A DNA stretch of 64,000 bases from Brevibacillus ruminantium (GCF_023746555.1 NZ_CP098755.1:5171001-5235000); one strand, 5' to 3'. Positions 11,379 through 21,666 are shown, counted from the first letter of the stretch. The notes: generated by a model from the letters alone, not told the origin. A program made the numbers and translations.

Positions 11379-12601
11379 CTGCCAACCTCCTGCACCTCTC
11401 CTGCCACTGCTCGAATGCTTTCGAGAGCCCGGGCCAGCTCTGCTCGCGTATGCGTAGCCATCAGTGAAAAGCGTATCCGCGCTTCTCCGTCCGGCACGGT
11501 CGGGGGACGGATTGCTACCGCTGAAATGCCCCGTTCGGCCAGCATGCTGCTCGTTTGCAGCGCTCGGGCGTTGTCGCCGATCAGCCAGGGAATAATGGGG
11601 GATTCCCCAGGTATGCTCGGCAAGCCCCAGGCATGCATTTGCTGGCGAAACCAGGCACTCAGCTCTCTCAGTTTTTCCCTTCGCTCCCGTTCCGACCGGA
11701 CGATGCGCAGGGCTTCGTGTGCGGCAGCCACAACCATCGGGGGCAAGCCCGTCGAGTAGATCAACGGCCGAGACGCATTGACCAGATACTCAATCAAGAC
11801 CCGATCTGCACAAACATAAGCCCCGTATACACCAAAGGCTTTGCTGAAAGTCCCCATAATCACATCGACCTGCTCATGCAGGCCGTATTCGTGGCACAAC
11901 CCTTCTCCATGCGGCCCGCGGATACCGCCGGAATGTGCCTCGTCCACCATCAGCAGCGCACCGTAGCGATTGCGGAGCTCCACCAGCTGGTGCAGCGGTG
12001 CCGCATCTCCATCCATGGAAAATACGGCATCGGTTACGATCAGTTTTCTCTGTGCCGGGCTGTCATGTTTTTTCAACAGAAATTCCAGGTGTTCCAGATC
12101 GTTGTGGCGATACCGGAAATGATCGGCCCTGCTCAGAATAATGCCGTCTACGATGCTGGCGTGGTTGAGACGGTCACTGAACACTGCATCGCCCCGGCGC
12201 ATCAACGCCGAGATCACACCCAGATTGGCCATGTATCCATTGGCAAAGACCAGGGCCGCTTCCCGTCCTTTCCACGCTGCCAGATCTTCTTCCAGCTCGC
12301 GATAGCAGCCGTGGTTGCCGCAGACGAGACGGGAGGCGGTCGCTCCTGCCCCCCATTGTTCCTGGGCCCTGCTGGCAGCTTGTGCAATTCTCGGGTCGCC
12401 GGAGAGTCCGAGATAATTGTTGGATGAAAGATTGTATAACCGCTTCCCTCCCTTATACAGCCATTTGCCCGCAGACCCGAGCTCGCCCGCTTTTGGTGGA
12501 CGCTCAAGGTTTTTCATCTCTCGGTAAAGGGCGCGGCTTTCCCGTTCACTCAGTTCGGCCTCCATCCAGTCGTATCTGCTAATTCTGCTGTCTTCGCTCA
12601 T
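11375..12601 (-). CDS. bioF: 8-amino-7-oxononanoate synthase
   Basis: PLP enzyme (408 aa) that joins pimeloyl-ACP (or pimeloyl-CoA) and alanine to 8-amino-7-oxononanoate. It has the family motifs NNYLGLSGDP, SRLVCGNHGCYRELE, DEAHSGGIRGPHG and the PLP lysine in GTFSKAFGVYGAY. The frame runs up to 12640 inside bioB, but the ATG at 12601 has GGAG about 10 bases upstream and begins 13 bases after the bioB stop, so I take it as the start. The 2-amino-3-ketobutyrate CoA ligase is a close relative, but the operon settles the role. Confidence 0.95.
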   Translation of the reverse strand: MSEDSRISRYDWMEAELSERESRALYREMKNLERPPKAGELGSAGKWLYKGGKRLYNLSSNNYLGLSGDPRIAQAASRAQEQWGAGATASRLVCGNHGCYRELEEDLAAWKGREAALVFANGYMANLGVISALMRRGDAVFSDRLNHASIVDGIILSRADHFRYRHNDLEHLEFLLKKHDSPAQRKLIVTDAVFSMDGDAAPLHQLVELRNRYGALLMVDEAHSGGIRGPHGEGLCHEYGLHEQVDVIMGTFSKAFGVYGAYVCADRVLIEYLVNASRPLIYSTGLPPMVVAAAHEALRIVRSERERREKLRELSAWFRQQMHAWGLPSIPGESPIIPWLIGDNARALQTSSMLAERGISAVAIRPPTVPDGEARIRFSLMATHTRAELARALESIRAVAGEVQEVGR

Positions 12602-12614
12602 CCCTTCCTCACTC

Positions 12615-13613
12615 CTACAAGGCACAAAGCTCAATCTCAAATCCGAGGTCCTCGATCATCTGGTGATCCGTAGTCACCTCTTGTCCGGGCGTGGTCAAAT
12701 AATCACCCACAAAGATCGAGTTTGCCGCGTAAAGGGCAAGAGGCTGAAGGGTACGCAGATTTTTTTCCCGTCCGCCGGCTACGCGGATTTCCTTGCCCGG
12801 ACACATCAACCGGAACAAAGCGAGCACCTTTAATGCTTTCATCGCAGGTGTGCGTCCGCGATCTTCCAGCGGTGTGCCCGGAATTGCATTGAGAAAATTG
12901 ATTGGGATCGAGTCTGCATCGAGGTTTCTCAGGGCCACAGCCATTTCGACGATCTCTTCATCGCTTTCGCCCATTCCGATAATCACGCCGGAGCAAGGCG
13001 ACATCCCGGCCTGTTTGGCGGCCTCGACGGTATCTACACGCTGATCGTAGGTATGTGTAGAGGTGATCTGACTGTAGTTGTCGCGGCTGGTATTGATATT
13101 GTGGTTGTAGCGATGAACCCCCGCGTCTTTCAGCCTGCTTGCCTGTTCAGGCTTCAAAATGCCCAGGCAGGCGCAGATTTTGAGCGGCATGGTGTCGCGT
13201 ATCTCGCGCACCGCGTCAACCACCTGCTCCAGCTCTTTTTCGGTCGGCCCCCGCCCTGATGCTACGATACAGTATGTACCTGCTTTTCGGTTCATCGCTT
13301 CCCGGGCACCCGCTACAATCGTTTCTTTGTCCAGAAAGCTGTATTTCTCAATCGGAGCAGCAGACACGATCGATTGGGAGCAATAGCCGCAGTCTTCCGG
13401 ACAAAGCCCGCTTTTGGCATTGAGGATCATGTTCAGCTTTACTTTTTTGCCGTAATAATGCTGGCGGACCTGAAAAGCGGCCTGCATTATTGTCAGCACC
13501 TCTTCATCCTCCGCTCTCAGAACAAAAAGCGCCTCCTCCTGTGTCAGCAGTTCTCCGCGCAATGCTTTTTCTGCCAAGCCGCTCCACTTTTCTGCTTGCA
13601 AGGTTACCTTCAT
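12615..13613 (-). CDS. bioB: Biotin synthase
   Basis: Radical SAM enzyme (332 aa) that inserts sulphur into dethiobiotin. The [4Fe-4S]-SAM motif is CPEDCGYCSQS (about residues 66-76), followed by conserved YNHNINTSRDNY and AGGREKNLR, which belong to the second cluster region. The frame extends to 13703, but the ATG at 13613 follows GGGGAGGA at normal spacing, so 13613 is the start. It lies between bioD and bioF. Confidence 0.97.
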   Translation of the reverse strand: MKVTLQAEKWSGLAEKALRGELLTQEEALFVLRAEDEEVLTIMQAAFQVRQHYYGKKVKLNMILNAKSGLCPEDCGYCSQSIVSAAPIEKYSFLDKETIVAGAREAMNRKAGTYCIVASGRGPTEKELEQVVDAVREIRDTMPLKICACLGILKPEQASRLKDAGVHRYNHNINTSRDNYSQITSTHTYDQRVDTVEAAKQAGMSPCSGVIIGMGESDEEIVEMAVALRNLDADSIPINFLNAIPGTPLEDRGRTPAMKALKVLALFRLMCPGKEIRVAGGREKNLRTLQPLALYAANSIFVGDYLTTPGQEVTTDHQMIEDLGFEIELCAL

Positions 13614-13653
13614 CTCTTTCCTCCCCTTCTCTTTTACGGATGTTGGTGCAGGA

Positions 13654-14385
13654 TCACCCATATTGGCGTGAAAGCAGGTCACTGATACGTTTGACATCCA
13701 CATGCGCCCGTACCGCTTCTTTTAACCGAGCTTGGGTAATCACGCCCTCGATCCACGGCATTCGGCCCAAAACAGGCACATCACCATACCGCTCGATCAT
13801 GGCCGCGTTCGTCTCTACGCTTTTGTCGTCGTCATCCGTGCGATAGCCGTTTACAATCACCCCCGCTACCTGCAGCCCCCGCTGGCGGGCAAAGGCTGCA
13901 GAGAGAATCGTGTGATTGATCGTTCCCAAGCCCGCACGCCCAATCAGCAGCAGCGGCATTCCCAGGAGCGCTGCAAAATCGGCCATTAGATCCGTCTGCG
14001 TCAACGGAACGGCAAGTCCACCCGCTCCCTCTACCAACAGAGCAGCGTATTTCTTTTGCAGAGGCTCCCCCGCTTCGGCCAGTTCAGACATGGTCAGGGT
14101 GACTCCCTCTTGCTGGGCGGCAAGCACAGGAGTGAGCGGAGCGGCAAAGGAATACGGGGCGATCTTTCCGCAGTCATCCGAGACACCGGAGAGAATACGA
14201 AGGCGATAGGAATCACGCTCTTCCTCCGTCTCCCCGCCGGACTGTACAGGCTTGAACACTCCAAGATCGAAGCCTTCATCGCGGAGGACGGCTGCCAGCC
14301 CTGCTGTGACTACTGTTTTTCCCACACCGGTATCTGTCCCGGAGACGAAGAATCCGGTCCAGCTTTGCTGTTTGTCGGTTTGCAT
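13654..14385 (-). CDS. bioD: Dethiobiotin synthetase
   Basis: ATP-dependent carboxylase (243 aa) that closes the ureido ring of dethiobiotin. It has the P-loop GTDTGVGKTVV near the N-terminus (about residues 16-26), the substrate-binding VFKPVQSGGE and the LLVEGAGGLAVPL motif. GGAGGGA lies upstream of the ATG. It starts five bases after bioA ends. Confidence 0.96.
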   Translation of the reverse strand: MQTDKQQSWTGFFVSGTDTGVGKTVVTAGLAAVLRDEGFDLGVFKPVQSGGETEEERDSYRLRILSGVSDDCGKIAPYSFAAPLTPVLAAQQEGVTLTMSELAEAGEPLQKKYAALLVEGAGGLAVPLTQTDLMADFAALLGMPLLLIGRAGLGTINHTILSAAFARQRGLQVAGVIVNGYRTDDDDKSVETNAAMIERYGDVPVLGRMPWIEGVITQARLKEAVRAHVDVKRISDLLSRQYG

Positions 14386-14390
14386 GAAAG

Positions 14391-15743
14391 CTATCCCTCC
14401 GTGATGCTTTGGATCGCGCTTGATAGAATCGCTACCATCTCAGCCAGTTCGTCTTCTGTGCTGACCAGCGGCGGGATCAGCACGATGACATTGCCCAGCG
14501 GTCTGGTCAAAAGCCCTCGCTCCCGCGCCTCCCGCGTGACTCTGACACCCACGCGCTCGTTCCACTCATAGCTCTCCTTCGTCTGCTTGTCCCGAACAAG
14601 CTCGATGCCGACCATAAAACCTTTTTGGCGGATCTCCCCTACATGCGGAAATGCTTCCAGCGGTCGCAGCAAATCGCCCAGCACTTCCGATTTGCGGGAT
14701 ACTTCCTCGACGATTCTCCGTTCCTCGATCAATCGCAAGTTGGCTAGTGCAACCGCGCAGCCCAGTGGATTTCCCGTATAGGAATGACCGTGAAAAAAGG
14801 TTTTTTGCTGCTCGTAATCGGCGTAAAACGCTTCGTACACCCGCTCGGTTGTCAGGGTAGCCGCCACGGGCAGATAACCGCCGGTAATTCCTTTAGCAAC
14901 GGCCATGATATCCGGTACGACACCCTCATGCTCACAGGCGAACATTTTTCCCGTGCGGCCAAATCCGGTAGCCACCTCGTCGGCGATGAGCAGCACATCG
15001 TATTCTTTGGCCAGCTTGGCCATCTGGGTGAGGCACCCGTCTGGCATCAGAATCATCCCGCTCGCCCCTTGCACGACCGGCTCGACAATGAGCGCTGCGA
15101 TCTCGTCAGCTTTTTCCTCCAGGATGTGCTTTAAGCTGGCAATGGTCGCCTCCACCGCGGATTCTTCACCCTGATGGCGGTAGGGATAGGGATAAGGGAT
15201 GGTGTAAGGCGAAAAGAGCAACGGACGAAATACCTCGTGATACAGCGGAATTGCACCCACACTGACCGCGCCGATGGTATCGCCGTGATAGGCGTTGTTC
15301 ATCGTGATAAAGGAGCGCTTTCGGGAGTAGCCGCGATTTTGCCAATATTGAAAGGCCATTTTGATCGCAATTTCCACAGCTGTCGCTCCGCTGTCAGAGT
15401 AAAACACCTTAGTCAGTCCGGAAGGTGCGATCCGCACGAGCTGCTCAGCCAGCAAGATCGAAGGGACATTGGCCATCCCGAGCAGGGTAGAATGCGCCAC
15501 CTCCTGAAGCTGTTCGGCTATCGCCTGATTCAGCTCGGGTACGTTGTGACCATGGACATTGAGCCAGACGGAGGAAAATCCGTCGTAATAGGCCCTCCCC
15601 TGGACGTCAATCAGCTTGATGCCTTCCCCTCTGGCGATGATCAGCGGTTCGTCTGCCAGGTAGTCCTTCATTTGTGTAAACGGATGCCAGAGATACTGTT
15701 TGTTTTTCCTTGCCAGTTCGTCGTAGTTGTATGTCGTGGACAA
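14391..15743 (-). CDS. bioA: Adenosylmethionine-8-amino-7-oxononanoate aminotransferase
   Basis: Class III PLP aminotransferase (450 aa) that makes 7,8-diaminopelargonic acid. It has [12 protein letters not shown] at the N-terminus, [20 protein letters not shown], the [14 protein letters not shown] loop, [13 protein letters not shown] and the PLP lysine in [12 protein letters not shown]. The frame is open to 15878. A TTG at 15743 follows AGGGGGAG, while the ATG at 15761 has no ribosome site and lies next to the BirA operator, so I choose the TTG. First gene of the bio operon. Confidence 0.94.
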   Translation of the reverse strand: MSTTYNYDELARKNKQYLWHPFTQMKDYLADEPLIIARGEGIKLIDVQGRAYYDGFSSVWLNVHGHNVPELNQAIAEQLQEVAHSTLLGMANVPSILLAEQLVRIAPSGLTKVFYSDSGATAVEIAIKMAFQYWQNRGYSRKRSFITMNNAYHGDTIGAVSVGAIPLYHEVFRPLLFSPYTIPYPYPYRHQGEESAVEATIASLKHILEEKADEIAALIVEPVVQGASGMILMPDGCLTQMAKLAKEYDVLLIADEVATGFGRTGKMFACEHEGVVPDIMAVAKGITGGYLPVAATLTTERVYEAFYADYEQQKTFFHGHSYTGNPLGCAVALANLRLIEERRIVEEVSRKSEVLGDLLRPLEAFPHVGEIRQKGFMVGIELVRDKQTKESYEWNERVGVRVTREARERGLLTRPLGNVIVLIPPLVSTEDELAEMVAILSSAIQSITEG

Positions 15744-15767
15744 TGATACTCCCCCTCTCATAATATT

Positions 15768-15796
15768 TGTTAACCATTTTACTATATAGGTTAACA
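15768..15796 (-). promoter_or_regulatory. BirA operator of the bio operon
   Basis: A perfect inverted repeat, TGTTAACC (15768-15775) and GGTTAACA (15789-15796) with 13 bases between, matches the biotin-repressor operator of Firmicutes. Holo-BirA binding here would block transcription when biotin is plentiful. Confidence 0.9.
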
Positions 15797-15812
15797 TATT
15801 GGGTATAGGCAA
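15783..15812 (-). promoter_or_regulatory. Promoter of the bio operon
   Basis: On the minus strand TTGCCT (15807-15812) and TATATA (15783-15788) are 18 bases apart. The -10 element and the spacer next to it lie inside the BirA operator, consistent with repression by occlusion. Confidence 0.5.
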
Positions 15813-15857
15813 TCTGAAGCGGTTCAACCCGTTCCATCCCGGGATTCGCTGAAAACA

Positions 15858-15895
15858 GCAAAAAGCCGGCCCTCTCACATAAGAGAAGGCCGGCC
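15858..15895 (-). terminator. Terminator of the SLH glycosidase gene
   Basis: On the minus strand a 12-base stem, GCCGGCC-TTCTC with GAGAG-GGCCGGC, is followed by five T, 27 bases after the stop at 15922. It separates this gene from the bio operon promoter. Confidence 0.85.
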
Positions 15896-15921
15896 TGTTG
15901 TTTGACTGTGATTCGAAGCGT

Positions 15922-18900
15922 TTATTTCGTTACAATCCGGTACAGAGAAACGACACTGACTGCCCGAGTAGTCGGTTTATTCGGCTCAAATTTGCTGTTT
16001 ACCGGGTCCATCAAGCCCAGGCCCACTACGTTGGTAATGGACTGAGAGGCCCAGGTCGGCCATGTCTTTTTATCGGAGATGGCCTTGTTCGTCGTCGCTT
16101 TTTTATTCATCACGCGATCCAGAATCACAGCCGCTTCGGCTCTGGTCACCGGTTGATCCGGGCGGAACGTGTTGTCCGGGTAGCCTTTCACCAGTCCTTT
16201 GGAAATAGCCACCTGCACAGCTCCCTGCGCATAATCGGGAACCTTGTCTTTGAAATTCAGCTTCGGTGTTGCCGGCAGCTCCCAGTTAAAGACACGCGAC
16301 AGCAACGTAACATACTGCGCTCGGGTAAGGGAGACCTCAGGGCCAAACGTCGTCTCCGTCAGACCTTTGACATAACCCTTGTCTGCCATATACGCAATTT
16401 CCTTTTTGGCTGGGTGGTTCGTGATGTCTGTAAAGGCAGCGCCGCCTGCACCATCCAGATAGTACGGGATATAGGTGCCGTAGTCATTCACTTCGTACAC
16501 CCACTGCCCTTGTGCATTCATCGTCCCGATCAATTGATCAAAGGTATGATGAACCTCGTTCACAAACAGGAGTCCGACTCCTTTGCCGGCAACCCACTTT
16601 TTCGGCACAAGCGTCAGTGTCATCGGGGACGTGGAAATTCTGTCGTCCTGTCCCTCTTTGTAGTCCTTCGGCTTGATCGTAAAGGAGTAATCTGCCGGTA
16701 CATAGCCTGGCAGCGGCTGCGGTACGATTGAATTTACCTTGATCGATGCGGAATCCAGGAACGATGCTGTGCGTTCAAGCGAGTAGTAGAGATCCAGCTC
16801 GGCACCCAGCGAGATGTTGCCTGGCACTTCCACAGCGACATCTGCTCCCTTCGGCGCTGTCCCTGCCGTACCTGGCATGATCAGCGAGATCTCATCAAAG
16901 TACAGCGTTCCTTTGTCTTGCTGATGGCCGTCTTCCACGCGATCCACAATGTAAATGCCCTTCAGTTGAAGCGGATATGCGGCGTTTGCAGGGAAGTAGC
17001 CTTTTACCTGTTTCCAACCAGTCCAATCAATCTCTTGCGCCAAATCGACGTAAACTGGTTTCCCGTTGGCGTCAATCACTTCGGCGCGCAACCAATGTCG
17101 GCTGTTGTCGCCGTTTACCCACAGTCCCATGCCAGTCGGCTTGCCTGGAATCTGCTGCGGCTGGGCAGCGATTCGTCCGTAAGCAAATCTCAACTGACCC
17201 TGAGGCGCTCCGGTGAAGTCGTATACAAGTTTGGCGGCTTTCTTCGTGCGGAATACCTGGTCGGATACGGCTGTAAATGATCCTTTTGCACTCAGCGAAT
17301 CCGGAGTGGCTGCATAATGCATGCCCACCTGATTGTCAAACGTAATCCACGGCTCCTCCAACTGGCCGACGACAAATGGCACACTTGTTGCCACACCGTC
17401 GTAGACCACCGTCAGTGTTCCGCTGCCCGTCTCATCACCAGCTACCAGCTGCAATTTATCATTGACGGTCGCAATTGGCGAACTTACGCTTGCTTCCACA
17501 CTAAGCGGCGTCGCTTGTACGAATTGTCCCTTTGTTGTCTTGATTTTGACATCAAGTGGCAATGTTTGTCCCGGTGCGATCGAGATCGGACTTGGTGAGA
17601 CGACGATCTGCTGCACTTCACTACCTGAAATCACGTGCACTTCTTTTTGTTGGGCGACACTGCCCGAGCGCGCTGTAAATGCCAATTGTCCGGATCTCGT
17701 TGGCGTCAGCTTGTTGCCTGTAAAGGAGCCCGTGTCTGACCGGTTGACATCCCAGATGATCGCAGAAGGATCAATCGCGTAAGGCTGATAGTGCTTGTCA
17801 TAGGCTTTGGCCGTAAACTCTCCCGTCTGACCGATCAGCAATTCGGCTGGCCCCTGGATCACAAATCCCGCCAAATCTGCCGGAGGGGCTGTATTGTACA
17901 CAGCCAGGCCTGTCGGCACTCTTCGCTCAGCTCCTGCTTTGAGCTGGATCGCCAGATTGGCTTGTGTATCCCCGAGCATCCTGACAGACATCGTCGTCGA
18001 TCCCCCGCCGTCGAAATTGACGGCCCGATACGACCCCAGTTCTGCCATGATTTTGGCCAATTCATCCAGATAGACCCCCTGAGGGCCGTCTACTGTAACC
18101 ATATAAAGCGTCTTTCCATCCTGCGAGTTACCAACAGCCGTGCGAGCGTTCAGGTTGGTAATGGATTTGTCTGCCTGAAAAGAGCTTAGTGCCCGTCCCT
18201 GGTCCACCAGGAGCACGTTGCCCCCTACTGCTTGCGCCCAATCCTGACTATTCGGTGTCGTCTGATATTCAACGACAGCCGTCGACCCTACCGGGAAGTT
18301 CTGCTTCAGATAATTGGCTGCCGTGCCATGGCCCCAGAGGACAAAGCCGTTATAGGGGATATAGAAGCCCGGTTGATTGACCCGTACTTCTTTGGCTACA
18401 TTGTCAACAAACAATACCTCGACGACATCCTTGTAGCCACTGATCGTCCCCAGGCTTGTCTGACCGAACGAGGGCGTATACATGTTCAACTGGTTTTGAT
18501 GACTTTTTCGTCCATCGCTGGGGTTGTATTCTTCTTTGTTTACCCCCTGCAACGGAAACGAATTGCCTGTTGGGGCGGTGACTTTTCCGGTGAAACCGAA
18601 TTTGTCGATGATCGCCGTCTTGTCCCCGGTAAGCCCCAGGCTGTACCAGTATGAAATCAAGCCCATGGAGGAGACCAGCTCTTTGTCTTTCATCACGATC
18701 CCAAATGGGGCCCCGCGCTTGTTCATATTAAAAAAGTCAGCATTAATCGCCGCCACTGCCCCGGTTTCCCGTGCCATCTGCGTAACCGTTTGACGATCGG
18801 TCAGCTTTCCTTTCGTCCCGTAGACCGGCTTTACTTCCACATAGGGGTTGTTCAAATCTACTTTTGTTACCATGACCGTAATTTGTTCATTGGCAAAAGA

Positions 18901-19077
18901 CTTCGTATATTTATGTAAGGTCGTACCTTCCCCAATTGTTGTTTGCCACATTAATTGCAGCGTACTCGTCTCCGCTCGCGCCTGCGCCACATTGGCGGCA
19001 AAAGGGGCAACCGGAAGCAAAGCTCCCCAAGCCACGGCAGCAGCAGTGAGCAGCGATAAAACCTTCCGCGCTCTCAT
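15922..19077 (-). CDS. Secreted phosphodiester glycosidase with three SLH domains
   Basis: Large exported protein (1051 aa). The signal peptide (about 1-34, [21 protein letters not shown], ending AQARA) leads to a NAGPA-type phosphodiester glycosidase domain (about 90-390) with [14 protein letters not shown] and the signature [14 protein letters not shown] middle region of Ig-like and beta-sandwich segments (about 395-870) follows. Three SLH domains (from about 879, 939 and 1004; for example [19 protein letters not shown]) attach it to the cell-wall polymer. The frame opens at 19227, but the ATG at 19077 has GAGGAG upstream and starts the signal peptide. An ECF-type promoter lies upstream. 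Substrate is unknown; cell-wall or exopolysaccharide sugar phosphodiesters are plausible. Confidence 0.9.
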   Translation of the reverse strand: MRARKVLSLLTAAAVAWGALLPVAPFAANVAQARAETSTLQLMWQTTIGEGTTLHKYTKSFANEQITVMVTKVDLNNPYVEVKPVYGTKGKLTDRQTVTQMARETGAVAAINADFFNMNKRGAPFGIVMKDKELVSSMGLISYWYSLGLTGDKTAIIDKFGFTGKVTAPTGNSFPLQGVNKEEYNPSDGRKSHQNQLNMYTPSFGQTSLGTISGYKDVVEVLFVDNVAKEVRVNQPGFYIPYNGFVLWGHGTAANYLKQNFPVGSTAVVEYQTTPNSQDWAQAVGGNVLLVDQGRALSSFQADKSITNLNARTAVGNSQDGKTLYMVTVDGPQGVYLDELAKIMAELGSYRAVNFDGGGSTTMSVRMLGDTQANLAIQLKAGAERRVPTGLAVYNTAPPADLAGFVIQGPAELLIGQTGEFTAKAYDKHYQPYAIDPSAIIWDVNRSDTGSFTGNKLTPTRSGQLAFTARSGSVAQQKEVHVISGSEVQQIVVSPSPISIAPGQTLPLDVKIKTTKGQFVQATPLSVEASVSSPIATVNDKLQLVAGDETGSGTLTVVYDGVATSVPFVVGQLEEPWITFDNQVGMHYAATPDSLSAKGSFTAVSDQVFRTKKAAKLVYDFTGAPQGQLRFAYGRIAAQPQQIPGKPTGMGLWVNGDNSRHWLRAEVIDANGKPVYVDLAQEIDWTGWKQVKGYFPANAAYPLQLKGIYIVDRVEDGHQQDKGTLYFDEISLIMPGTAGTAPKGADVAVEVPGNISLGAELDLYYSLERTASFLDSASIKVNSIVPQPLPGYVPADYSFTIKPKDYKEGQDDRISTSPMTLTLVPKKWVAGKGVGLLFVNEVHHTFDQLIGTMNAQGQWVYEVNDYGTYIPYYLDGAGGAAFTDITNHPAKKEIAYMADKGYVKGLTETTFGPEVSLTRAQYVTLLSRVFNWELPATPKLNFKDKVPDYAQGAVQVAISKGLVKGYPDNTFRPDQPVTRAEAAVILDRVMNKKATTNKAISDKKTWPTWASQSITNVVGLGLMDPVNSKFEPNKPTTRAVSVVSLYRIVTK

Positions 19078-19169
19078 TGTTGATAACTCCTCTCCGATTT
19101 CCGTACTCATTCTCATTGATTGCCTAGTGTGCCAATTCTGTCCATGTGCGTTTGGACACCATATGATTA

Positions 19170-19195
19170 GACGCATAGAATGGAGGATAGTTTCA
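19170..19195 (-). promoter_or_regulatory. ECF sigma promoter before the SLH glycosidase
   Basis: On the minus strand TGAAAC (19190-19195) and CGTC (19170-19173) are 16 bases apart, an exact match to the envelope-stress ECF promoter form (SigM/SigX/SigW type). The start codon is 92 bases downstream. Confidence 0.7.
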
Positions 19196-19263
19196 TATTT
19201 TTGGCACATTGCCCACTGGCAAATCAAACCAATCGAAATTTTTTGAATGAAGAAGAAACGACG

Positions 19264-19293
19264 AAAAAGAGGCGCTGCTGCATGCGCCTCTTT
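19264..19293 (-). terminator. Terminator after mnaA
   Basis: The stem AAAGAGGCGC/GCGCCTCTTT (19266-19275 with 19284-19293) with an eight-base loop is followed on the minus strand by T residues. It ends the upp-mnaA transcript before the SLH gene. Confidence 0.85.
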
Positions 19294-19325
19294 CCTGTTG
19301 GTCTTGCTTCGTTTATGCCATTGCC

Positions 19326-20474
19326 TTAATGCCCGGTCGTAAACTTCTCGGGACGTTCAGGTCTTCTGCCAAAATGATGAAGAATCGCCTCGACAATCCG
19401 GCGGGATGCCTCACCATCTCCGTAAGGGTTGGCCGCATGGGCCATCTGGTTGTACGCGTCAGCATCACTCAGCAAGTGATTTGCCATCTGATAGACCTGA
19501 TCTTCTTCCGTACCGGCCAGTTTCAATGTACCAGCCGCGATTCCCTCTGGTCTCTCCGTCGTGTCGCGGAGCACCAGGACCGGTACCCCTAGTGACGGAG
19601 CCTCTTCCTGAACCCCGCCGGAGTCGGTCAGGATCAGGTAGGCACGGCGAGCGAAATTGTGGAAATCGAGTACGTCCAGCGGTTCGATCAGATGGATTCG
19701 CTCGTGGCCACCGAGCACCTCTTGCGCGACTTCCTGCACAGCCGGATTCAGGTGAACGGGATAGACGACAGCGATCTGAGGGTACTCCTCTACCAGACGT
19801 CGAACGGCACGGAAAATACGGCGCATCGGTTCGCCCAGATTTTCCCGGCGATGAGCCGTCATCAGCACCATCTTTTTCCCCTGTACCTGATCGAGGACCG
19901 GGTGGCTGTAATCATCCCGGACCGTCGTTTTTAAAGCGTCAATCGCCGTGTTGCCCGTGATGTAGATCACACCCTCGGCCTTGTTCTCCAGCCGCAGGTT
20001 GCTTGCTGCTCCCTCCGTCGGTGAAAAGTGCAGGTCTGCCATGACACCGGTCAATTGGCGGTTCATTTCTTCAGGGAATGGCGAATACTTGTCCCATGTA
20101 CGCAGACCGGCCTCGACGTGGCCGATCGCCACCTGGTTGTAAAAGGCAGCCAGACTGGCAACAAAGGTGGTCGTCGTATCACCGTGAACCAGCACGATGT
20201 CCGGCTTCGTCTCTTTCATCACATGGTCAAGCTGCTCCAGAGCCCGGGTCGTAATCTGAACCAGGGTTTGCCTGTCCTTCATGATGTTCAGGTCAATATC
20301 AGGCTGAATGCTGAAGATCTCCAGTACCTGATCCAGCATTTGACGGTGCTGCGCCGTCACGCAAACAATCGGTTCGATGTGCTCGGGATGCTTGTTCAAC
20401 TCGTGAACCAGCGGCGCCATCTTGATCGCTTCCGGACGCGTCCCGAAGACGGTCATCACTTTTAGCTTTTTCAT
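19326..20474 (-). CDS. mnaA: UDP-N-acetylglucosamine 2-epimerase (non-hydrolysing)
   Basis: Enzyme (382 aa) that interconverts UDP-GlcNAc and UDP-ManNAc, the precursor for wall teichoic acid linkage units and other surface polymers. It has the GT-B-like fold with TVFGTRPEAIKMAPLV at the N-terminus, HVEAGLRTWDKYSPFPEEMNR (allosteric UDP-GlcNAc site; abbreviated), LMTAHRRENLG and LTDSGGVQEEAPSLG. The start at 20474 has GGAGAGGG upstream, and the extra codons to 20519 overlap upp. It follows upp by 13 bases as in Bacillus, so the two are probably co-transcribed. Confidence 0.96.
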   Translation of the reverse strand: MKKLKVMTVFGTRPEAIKMAPLVHELNKHPEHIEPIVCVTAQHRQMLDQVLEIFSIQPDIDLNIMKDRQTLVQITTRALEQLDHVMKETKPDIVLVHGDTTTTFVASLAAFYNQVAIGHVEAGLRTWDKYSPFPEEMNRQLTGVMADLHFSPTEGAASNLRLENKAEGVIYITGNTAIDALKTTVRDDYSHPVLDQVQGKKMVLMTAHRRENLGEPMRRIFRAVRRLVEEYPQIAVVYPVHLNPAVQEVAQEVLGGHERIHLIEPLDVLDFHNFARRAYLILTDSGGVQEEAPSLGVPVLVLRDTTERPEGIAAGTLKLAGTEEDQVYQMANHLLSDADAYNQMAHAANPYGDGEASRRIVEAILHHFGRRPERPEKFTTGH

Positions 20475-20487
20475 CGGATTCCCTCTC

Positions 20488-21117
20488 CTACTTCGTTCCA
20501 AACAGTCGGTCGCCGGCATCTCCCAAACCCGGAACTATGTAACCGTGGTCGTTCAGATACTCATCAATGGCTGCCACATAGATATCGACGTCAGGATGCT
20601 CTTCCTGTACGACTTTGATACCTTCCGGCGCAGCGATCAGGCACATCAGCTTCATGCTTTTTGCCCCGCGCTTTTTCAGTGCATCGATGGCTGCTGCAGC
20701 CGATCCTCCTGTCGCGAGCATCGGGTCAATCACGATCAGCTCACGATCTGCAATATCGGTAGGCAGCTTGACGTAATACTCTACTGGTTGGAGTGTGTCT
20801 GGATCGCGATACAGCCCCACATGGCCGACCTTGGCAGCCGGGATCAGTTGCAAAATGCCGTCCACCATTCCCAAACCTGCACGAAGAATCGGAATCAATC
20901 CTACTTTTTTGCCGGCAATCACTCGTGACGTGCACGTAGACACCGGTGTCTCAATGGTTGTCTCCTCCAGAGGCATGTCTCGGGTGATCTCGTAAGCCAT
21001 CAGGGTGGCTACTTCGTCCACCAACTCGCGGAATTCTTTGGTTCCCGTGTTTTTGTCGCGGATGAATGTAACCTTATGCTGAATCAGCGGATGATCTAAC
21101 ACGTAAACGCGGCTCAT
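20488..21117 (-). CDS. upp: Uracil phosphoribosyltransferase
   Basis: Salvage enzyme (209 aa) that makes UMP from uracil and PRPP. It has the N-terminal [25 protein letters not shown], and the PRPP loop [17 protein letters not shown], with the uracil-binding [16 protein letters not shown] at the C-terminus. The ATG at 21117 follows GGAGGAAC. The frame upstream to 21201 covers its promoter and is not coding. Position between glyA and mnaA is the usual one. Confidence 0.97.
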   Translation of the reverse strand: MSRVYVLDHPLIQHKVTFIRDKNTGTKEFRELVDEVATLMAYEITRDMPLEETTIETPVSTCTSRVIAGKKVGLIPILRAGLGMVDGILQLIPAAKVGHVGLYRDPDTLQPVEYYVKLPTDIADRELIVIDPMLATGGSAAAAIDALKKRGAKSMKLMCLIAAPEGIKVVQEEHPDVDIYVAAIDEYLNDHGYIVPGLGDAGDRLFGTK

Positions 21118-21156
21118 GTCCGTTCCTCCGTTTCCACTTGTCGATATATCCTTTCC

Positions 21157-21185
21157 ATAATAGCGGAGCAGCAGGCCAACGTCAA
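21157..21185 (-). promoter_or_regulatory. SigA-type promoter of upp-mnaA
   Basis: On the minus strand TTGACG (21180-21185) and TATTAT (21157-21162) are exactly 17 bases apart, 40 bases before the upp start. Confidence 0.75.
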
Positions 21186-21326
21186 TTTGTGCAATCTTCA
21201 TTCTTTTGGCTGTTCTTTTACAAATTTTGATCTGTTTTGGGGGATTGATACTTTTGGAAACCAGTTTAAAGTACGGTGCAAAAGTTCGTATTTCGAGGCC
21301 ATATTCCGTGCTGCGTGGCCGTAGTG

Positions 21327-21524
21327 AGAAGAATCATGTTTCCCTGCTTGGCTCCGTATTCCGCCCGCAAAGGGGGATTCACTGTCCGCTCCACAGCGTT
21401 TGGCGGGGGTTCGCAAAAGCAGCAGCGCTTCGAGGTCATCCCACGTTGCGTCCCTGTTTCCCGCCAAACGCTGCTCCGCTGAGTGGGGCTACACAGTCGC
21501 ACCGCAGGGAAACATGATTCTTCT
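21327..21524 (+). repeat. Palindromic ~198-bp repeat element, copy A
   Basis: The ends are perfect 21-base inverted repeats (21327-21347 with 21504-21524, core CATGTTTCCCTGC). A second, inner 14-base pair of arms, CAGCGTTTGGCGGG and CCCGCCAAACGCTG, flanks a conserved core containing CTTCGAGGTCATCCCACG. ACTGT/ACAGT in between also pair. The whole unit can fold into one long hairpin. About 85% of positions match copy B at 21828-22026, which lies in the opposite direction. CCGTA occurs three bases before the left end and directly after the right end and could be a remnant of a target duplication. Chance open frames inside it are not credible genes. Confidence 0.85.
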
Positions 21525-21666
21525 CCGTACACGCTGCTTCTTATCGCTTTTTTAAAATGATGAAAAGCAAGTAAAGACAGGTAAACATCAAATCTCCCTA
21601 CCGAAAATGAGCGAAAATAGGAAAGGCGAACTTGATCTTTATCCTTACTTCAAGTGCCGTTTATGT

